Source of the DNA: Styela clava
Taxonomy: Eukaryota; Chordata; Ascidiacea; Stolidobranchia; Styelidae
Assembly (NCBI RefSeq): GCF_964204865.1
Contig: NC_135263.1
Coordinates: 15,793,426-15,857,425, forward strand
DNA: 64,000 nucleotides
Direction of reading: 5' to 3'
This document shows, in pieces, positions 37,829 through 64,000 of this stretch (within the stretch, counting starts at the first letter, position 1; every line of letters starts with the position of its first letter). A program made the translations under genes and the position numbers. Below the pieces are notes generated by a model. The model was given only the letters and a program-made list of their open reading frames with translations, made no database searches and had not been told where the DNA came from.

Positions 37829-39278
37829 TTGTTTGAGCTTTGTACCCAAATCGGTACCGTGTTAGCCTATATGATACAGATCTAGGGTTAAAATCCACAC
37901 AAGGTCCATAGAGTTTTTTTTTTATTACAGAAGACTATCTAGCAATAAATTATGAGGAAGCAAACAACAAACGCGAAAAAAGGTGTACAACAAAGACAAT
38001 TTGGAAAAACCATATACAAAATACAAAGCGAGAAGTAAATGAACTATTTTCACAGAAGTGAATCAGATAGCATTGTATTTCCCCGACAATTCGAGTGACA
38101 ACGTCTGAAAACGGCATTTAGTCAGGCCACATCCTATTAACTGCAAAAGAAAATACTTATATCGCACAATGGACATAGACTTGCTACCGGGCTGGCAGGC
38201 CACTCAGGCGCAGGACCTTGGTCATGTTCGTCAGAAATGTTTTGTTGCGATATATTTATACTCATTACTAGGTGTCGCTAATGGGAAACCTCCTAATTAT
38301 CGCGCCTCTCCACATTCCTTTAATTAAATCTGTTGTTGTTCTATTAATGGCTTTTTACTTTTAGGTTAATTTCATACATTGAATTGTTACTTCGCTATTT
38401 TGCAGCTAAAATTCAGTAGGCCTATCAAGTATTCGCTAAATGAATGGATGAAGATACCGCTATTAAAAAGAATCTACGATACCTGGAAATGTTATTTAGT
38501 ATCTAATGTGTATTTGCACAATCAAATTCAGGTGCAACTTTGCTTGAATGCGTTTATTATATTAACCATTTTTATACCCAACCTGTATTATGTAGCCTAC
38601 GTAATTCTACTTCTAGCAGAATTTTTCTTTGCCCAAAAAGTTGATGCCTAATCGAGCGTGGCAAGGCGTTACGTTATATCAAGCGGTTCAGCGAACACAA
38701 CAACATTGTACTTTCAGATCTTTGGTGTATCAACAGAGGGACGAATAATACATTAAGGTGGAAGAGTTTACCCGGAAAGTATTATTTTCCACTGTCAACT
38801 CTTTGATATATATTTGCTCTGTTTATTTAAACAGAGCCATGGTTGGTTAGGACGATTAGGCTGATTCTAATATCGGTTTTTATTTAACTTATTTCGTTTT
38901 ATTTATCACCTTATTATTTAGTTATAATTTTTTATTTTATTCGTTTTTTTATCAATTATTTTATCATTCGGTAAAAATAAAATGAGCTCGTGATGAACTT
39001 CTACTTGAATAAAATGAAATTTTTTTTTAACATGGACCACCACTTGTGATTAATTCAGTAATTGAAGTTTAGCTTCACAATATCAATCTGTAAATCTTCA
39101 GATTTTTGAATGGTCAGTGAGCCTGAGAGATATCTCTGGAAGAAAGGTTCGTAATGTTCAACAAGACTTTTCAATTACCGTATCTGTATATTCTAGAAAA
39201 TAAACTATTACTATGTTTAACTGATCATTGTTTTTTTTATGAACCAGTGACAATTGTTAATACAACATTTCGAAGATA
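37829..39278. other. Intergenic region upstream of TMEM67
   Basis: AT-rich sequence with no recognised gene. The TMEM67 promoter should lie near its 3' end. No TATA box or repeat boundary stands out. Confidence 0.4.
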
Positions 39279-58806
<19,528 letters not shown>

Positions 58807-59178
58807 AATCAAATCTGAGTCAAATCGAATTTATATTTTTTGATTAATTCATTGAATCTAGATTATTAGAGGCCAAAAACAGATTGGAAAGGGCAAAATG
58901 CAGCATGGGTATTGATTGTTGTTTTCCAATATTTAGTAATGATTAGTATTACTTACAACACAATGAAGCAGGTTATAGTTCACTCAACATTTACTAATCT
59001 TATTGGCCTTACTGCCAAAAACATTTAAAATTTGAGCATGAGGAGCAATAGTATAATAGCAGAAGATGCATTAGAAGTCAATCAACTCTAACTTCTTATT
59101 TTGGACTATCCATGTAAATTAGGTCACATGCTTGGTAAACATGTTTTCTCCACAACACATGTCTTGGCTATTAAAAAT

Positions 59179-59184
59179 AATAAA
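59179..59184 (+). terminator. Candidate TMEM67 polyadenylation signal
   Basis: AATAAA about 370 bp after the TMEM67 stop codon at 58804-58806. Confidence 0.4.
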
Positions 59185-59699
59185 AAAGTATTGCTTATAT
59201 TGCTTCTGCTTATCAGCAAAAATGAGTTAATGATTTTGTTCGGAACTTTGATTTTATATTAAGGTAGATGTTGTGTTTGGCCAGCGGAGTGCAAAATCCA
59301 AAAATTTGATTTTGTTATTGGGGAACATGTTGTGAATTTTGTATTTTATGTAGTTGATGAACAACATACCTATTAATAAGAGTATTATCTGTTATTTTAT
59401 TGTAGTGAGGCTATTTAGAAACTTTTGTGGTATAAAGTCTATTTTTTTCAAAAAATCTTCTTGTTTGTGTGAGTAATTGTTGTCTCACTAGTTCGTTCAT
59501 TTGGGTTGGGTCAGGCAAGGTATTTAAAACATAACCACCTTACGGCGGCACTCGAATTTCGCCGTGCTTGTATATAATTTAAAAAACTTAATGCAATGTG
59601 TTTAAAGTGGTAATTGTCCCATTATCTTTACACCCACGTACATATACACACGTGAAATGCACCCGTACATTAACACTGGTGCAGGAATGGTGGAGGAAT

Positions 59700-59818
59700 C
59701 TTCTCGCACATAACTATCCCCGCATGGGATTCGAACCTGCGGACCCACGCTGAGTAATCATAGGTGCGGTGGCGAGCGTATTCCTAAAGCTTAGCACGAT
59801 GAGCCACACCGCCGCATA
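59700..59818 (-). repeat. tRNA-derived SINE head with a different 3' part
   Basis: On the minus strand it reads GCGGCGGTGTGGCTCATCG, then GCTCGCCACCGC and a B-box GGTTCGAATCC, matching the head of the SINE at 46351. The sequence that follows (59540-59699) is not the usual body, so the copy is chimeric or truncated. Confidence 0.7.
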
Positions 59819-60061
59819 TAGCGACAAACATTTATAATGTTAAACGCAGGACAATAGATGGTGCGATGAAACTCTAAGTCTAGAATAACGAAAAGTGTAC
59901 ATTTCGACTCCATAATCAGCATGACGGGCGATAAAATAATTGATAGAAATAAATTAAAAAAAAGCTGATTATAGAATCAGGCGAGCAAAAGCTTAAGGCA
60001 AGATTTTTTTTTATCCAAGTCTATTTTTGCATCTCTGCATAGTTTATCAGTAACAAACCCC

Positions 60062-60118
60062 CTTTTCCAACTCAAAGATCACATCTTATCGGCTTCCTCT
60101 ATCCCGGGATAAAAACGA
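60062..60118 (+). repeat. SINE tail fragment
   Basis: CTTATCGGCTTCCTCTATCCCGGGATAAA matches the last part of the SINE body before its tail. The remainder is missing. Confidence 0.5.
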
Positions 60119-60879
60119 TATCAACTCCTTGCAGAAAACCTAACAGTAACAATTTTGCGACCCCGTCACAGTTGCGCCTGCCAACCTTTGATACGTTCCA
60201 GCGATATTTAGAATACGTCGGAATTCAGATTTGCGAGTGCTTTTTGAGGCACACGAAGAAGTCCATTGGCCGATGATATAAAATACAGCAGTGGTTCTAC
60301 TTTTCTGCACCACAGACAGGCGAGATCAAATAAAGAGGAACCTAACGGCTAGCCGACGAAATATTGAAATGAATAGAACGGAAATAACATCGTATGCCAT
60401 TGAAAAAACTATTTGGCGACTGCGGGCCCAATGGACCCTTCTCGATTAGGAAAGGATTTACAAGACAACTTGAAAATGACACGCCATATACCTGGAAGCC
60501 GATAAAAAATTATAATCACTAAAAATGTAGTTTAGTATTCTACTTCAAAAGCAGGTAACTTTACCAGCTTTTCTAACAGTCCACAGGATATTTTTTGTTC
60601 TCCTACTCACAGATGGTGACATAAATATATAGAAATAAGCTTCACAATATTGTTTCCCAAATTTTATTTTAATTTTCCTAATTGAATGTATATGGCAATG
60701 CCGAGGTACTTGTATTGAAGACAATGCAATACATGATTCACACAAACATATGAATGATTATAACTATTCCACAGTGCTTAAACAGGCCAACACACCTGTT
60801 GGTTGTTAAATAATGCAATTGCAAAAAATTGGAAAATCAAATTTTCTTCAAAACAACCATACAATTCAATCTTGATTCA

Positions 60880-62453
60880 TCAATTCGGCAATGATAGCGG
60901 CCATTCCAGGTTTACGGAAACCACATCTAGTGAAAGAATGTCAGTGTCAGCACCAATCAAAATTCCAACATGTGGTATTGTTCGGCCAAAATCTCCATGC
61001 ACAAATTCCTTCACATAGGTTCCAGCTTGTGTTGTCATACATAGTTTGAAAAATATATACTCTTTTGGAATGAACTTTGGCATTTTAACAATTTTTGCGG
61101 CATCGGTTACATCAATCATCTCAACATCAAGTTCAAAAATAGTTCGAGAACGAACAGCAAGATTTCTTCTATGCAATACTCTCAGTGGAGTCTTTTGCTC
61201 AATTTTAATATTTTTCAATTCAGACAATTTGAGTATGTTACTTTTCAACGTTAGCTTGTTAACTTTTGGGCGTGAATGACTAATCTTAGTGTAGCACACA
61301 GCAGAGTATGATTTGGTTTTTCCCTCTTCTCCATCTTTCAAGTTTTTCGTTTCATTTTTACTTACAATTTGAAGATCTCTTACTTTTATTATATCAGTGA
61401 CCTCATTAATCTCAGTTTGCAATTTTTTAACTCTGTTTTTTTCTTCAATACATAATCGTGGATTCACTAATTCAAGCAAAAACGGTCTTCCATTACCCAA
61501 CATTCGAACATCAATATCTTCTCGTCCAGAAGATGAAAAATTATAAGAATCTGCTTTGAATAATAGTTTAATCGGATCTGCAATATATTCTTGAACTGAC
61601 ATTTCGGATATTCTTTTACCAGATATTATCCATGGTGTTTGCGAAAGTTCACGTGAATATTTGCAATACCTTCCGGCCACATAAATGGGCGTCCGCAAGA
61701 TTTTAATTTGGTCCAAAAACACAGAATTTTGAAAATAACTTTGTTCAATCAAGTCGTCTAAAACCTTGGGACTCAATTTTGATGAAGCTTGACATACCGC
61801 AGATAACGTAAATATTGTCAGATCATTTCTTGGTCTCTTCCTAGTCATCCCTTCCAATACTTTTTTAGATTGCTTGAAGCATTCAGGTAAACATTTTTCA
61901 ATTTTCGGGAGCAAGTGAGATTCTGTAAAACTATGTTTTATTACCACAGTAACTTCAAGTTCAGCATCATCATTGTATACTGCTTTTGAACAAAGAGCTT
62001 TTTCCAATTTCGGTTCAAGAACAATTTTGAAAATGTCTTTAACATCTAATCCATTTCCATTTCGCTTGTGATCCGAAATAACACTCTTATAATGATGTTG
62101 AACGAAAGCTCGAAAAAGAATAAATTGGACTGGTTGCGATATCATCAATCTGAAATTTCTAAACATATATTGTTCAGTTTGTATCTTTTGTGCTATATTT
62201 TCAACTGAAGAATGAAGAAACTGATCTTGCAGCATGCCAAGACATGAATGACAAAAATGTTTTATTTCGCCACATTCACTGGAATCTAGTATTTGTTCTT
62301 TGGAGAATATACTGGGCCATCTTGACATGAGGTTTTCCTCAATTTCTTCCTCTGATTTCCTCAATATTTCATCATCTTTAACATTAAGAAACATAAAAAT
62401 GCATCGGGGGCATAGATTTTTACCCATCATGATGCCATGTGACAAATGATTAT
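60880..62453 (-). CDS. PUS10: tRNA pseudouridine synthase Pus10 (main exon; first exon not found)
   Basis: One long exon of 524 codons after a split codon. It begins at an acceptor (TTTTAATAG) and ends at the stop at 60880. An N-terminal CxxC (NLCPRCIFMF) and a second CHSC (about 60 residues on) form the zinc-binding site of the family. The catalytic domain has YVAGRYCKYSRELSQTPWI, then the SSSGREDIDVRMLGNGRPF block with the catalytic Asp, KTPLRVLHRRNLAVR, and TQAGTYVKEFVHGDFGRT near the end. Pus10 makes pseudouridine in the T-loop of tRNA. Human PUS10 has 529 residues, so only about ten N-terminal residues appear to be missing. They should lie on a short exon between 62454 and 63456 or farther upstream, which I could not identify. 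Confidence 0.95.
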
Positions 62454-63456
62454 CTATTAAAAAAAACAATAAATTAGGAAATGGCAGTGATATGCTAAAA
62501 AAACGTATACTCTTATAAAAAACGCAGTATGGTCGATTTATAGAAATGTTGATTGCAAATATGTTAATACATTTTAGAATAGCTTAATATGAGCATTCAA
62601 CAAGCTCCAAGTCCATGTGGTGAATATGCAAAGTTCATATGTTGATTCTATCCAACATTCTCAAAGATTTGATGCAAAATATTTACTAAGTAGGAAGGTA
62701 AATATATGATTGAAACATGGTTTGCACAGAGTCTTTTTATTTCTGGGAGAATCCACCAATACACAAAATTGAAGAAAACATGTATTTACATCCTGCCAAT
62801 GCCCGATTGACATTGATTTCTATTCAAGTGAAAACAGCAACACTTCCATAAAAAATTTAACAGGGCAGTCCAAAAATCAATTATTAACAATGCATCTATA
62901 ACAAAACATTTTCTATATAATAGTGATGCTGAGCAAATTTTTGAAATAACAGTCCATCTTTTCATATCTAAACTATTCAAGAAACTTGAAGGTGTACATA
63001 GGGATCACAGGCTGAAGTACCAACTCTATTCTATAAGCTTCCCAAAGGTATCTCCAACTATATTTTTCTATTTTAAGACTATGAATCAGAAATAGCTGTC
63101 ATGTTTATCACAGAAACTTTAATGTTGAATGTTTTATGCTAATTCACAACTCTGACCCTGAGCTGAAATGTCAACTCCAATGTAACACCTAAAATCACAA
63201 GTATATGACAAAAGTGAATGGCTTTGGTCTGATACCAATTTGTTACATCTTCAAAAGTGCACATTCAGACATTAACGTTCATACTATTTTATGAACTGAT
63301 CAGCATTTACATTTATGCAATTTCACATGAAAATTATTTATGCATTTCTCATTTTTAAACCAGGGAATAAGTATGGGCATTTGAGTTTACCTCAAAATAT
63401 ATGCAGACATGTGGCGCTACCTGGTAGCAAACAATACCACATGTAAAATATAGGAA
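62454..63456. other. Gap between PUS10 and HAUS1
   Basis: This region should hold the first PUS10 exon and the HAUS1 3' UTR. Small ATG frames followed by GT were tried but none joins in the required phase (one leftover base). Confidence 0.4.
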
Positions 63457-64000
63457 TCATAGACTAGGTGCATTTGCACCAATTTCACCAAGTTTATCAG
63501 AAAATTCTTTATCAACTTGTTTAAACTCAATTTTCTTTTCTTCAAGTTTTATTTGAGCTTGAGCAAGACTTGGTTGCAGATCTTTATATGAATTTAACTG
63601 AAGTCTTAACGGCTTCAATTTCATTTCCATTTCGGAAACTTCATTTCCTAAAGATACTAATGTTTCATGCGATATATTGTCTTCATAACCAGCTGATGAA
63701 AGTAATTGTTTATTTGACCGTAATTCGGCGTCATATTGTTTGATCTTTTTTGAATGAAATGAAGTTGATTTCTTTGTGTTGCTGCTCTCTTGCTGTTGCT
63801 GCTCTTCTAACGATTCAAGTCGTGACAGCTCACGTCGCCAAAACTCCTTTGTATTAAGTATATCAGAAAATTTACTTTTATAATTTTGTATTCTTTTTTG
63901 ACTTGAATCAAGCGTTATCTCAGATTCCTGCAACTCCTGGCTTAGATCGCTTAAAGCCAAAGTTAAATTCAATGCACAGGGTGTTATAACATCCAATGCA
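63457..64000 (-). CDS. HAUS1: HAUS augmin-like complex subunit 1, C-terminal part (runs off the window)
   Basis: The frame is open from the window end to the TGA at 63457-63459 (about 180 codons), and its 5' part lies beyond 64000. It is a coiled-coil protein, with Glu/Gln/Lys/Leu-rich heptads and a Gln run (EEQQQQESS). The tail matches HAUS1: SHETLVSLGN, KPLRLQLNSYKDLQPSLAQ, AQIKLEEKKIEF and a final acidic/basic helix ending GEI. HAUS1 belongs to augmin, which recruits gamma-tubulin to spindle microtubules. It is tandem with PUS10 on the same strand about 1 kb apart, which gives no proof of a shared transcript. Confidence 0.8.
   Translation of the reverse strand, partial: ALDVITPCALNLTLALSDLSQELQESEITLDSSQKRIQNYKSKFSDILNTKEFWRRELSRLESLEEQQQQESSNTKKSTSFHSKKIKQYDAELRSNKQLLSSAGYEDNISHETLVSLGNEVSEMEMKLKPLRLQLNSYKDLQPSLAQAQIKLEEKKIEFKQVDKEFSDKLGEIGANAPSL

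Noticed and set aside
60880-64000. HAUS1 and PUS10 as one operon-like transcript
   Set aside because: They are in tandem on the same strand, but about 1 kb separates them and no trans-splice evidence can be read from the DNA.

Overview
This is a 64 kb eukaryotic, AT-rich animal genomic window with intron-dense genes and many DNA transposons. GT-AG introns, cilium and centrosome genes (TMEM67, HAUS1), PUS10, an ETS factor and a FAM69/DIPK-like kinase point to a metazoan. The compact introns, secreted sushi protein and abundant hAT-type elements would suit an invertebrate deuterostome such as a tunicate, but that assignment is only a guess. All gene models were spliced by eye. For the five complete models, the exon phases chain without a break and the total coding length divides by three.

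Layout: (1) 1603-6050, minus strand: a small secreted protein with a signal peptide, one sushi/CCP domain and an AbfB-like beta-trefoil. (2) 10011-13095, plus: a six-exon membrane-anchored divergent kinase of the FAM69/DIPK (PIP49_C) type. (3) 13.1-19.1 kb: a transposon-rich desert with two hAT-type elements and a young 2.5 kb LTR-type non-autonomous element (two 587-bp repeats, about two differences seen). (4) 19691-28365, plus: a 16-exon ETS factor joining a Pointed/SAM domain to an ELF1/2/4-type ETS domain. (5) 30378-31696, minus: a three-exon 127-aa protein I do not recognise. (6) 33.8-37.8 kb: a SINE copy and a 3.5 kb hAT transposon with a broken transposase, perfect 8-bp target duplications and a second hAT-type element nested inside. 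(7) 39279-58806, plus: complete 28-exon TMEM67 (meckelin, 947 aa), with at least eight transposons in its introns. (8) 60880-62453, minus: PUS10, nearly all in one exon, first exon not found. (9) 63457-64000, minus: the 3' part of HAUS1, running off the window.

Functionally the genes are not an operon-like pathway. TMEM67 (ciliary transition zone) and HAUS1 (augmin, spindle and centrosome microtubules) are loosely related by theme. The most unusual items are the Pointed plus ELF-type ETS combination, the sushi plus AbfB secreted protein, the LTR-type element with TATAGCA termini, a splice acceptor that appears to lie in a SINE tail, and the dense series of hAT-type insertions with readable target duplications.
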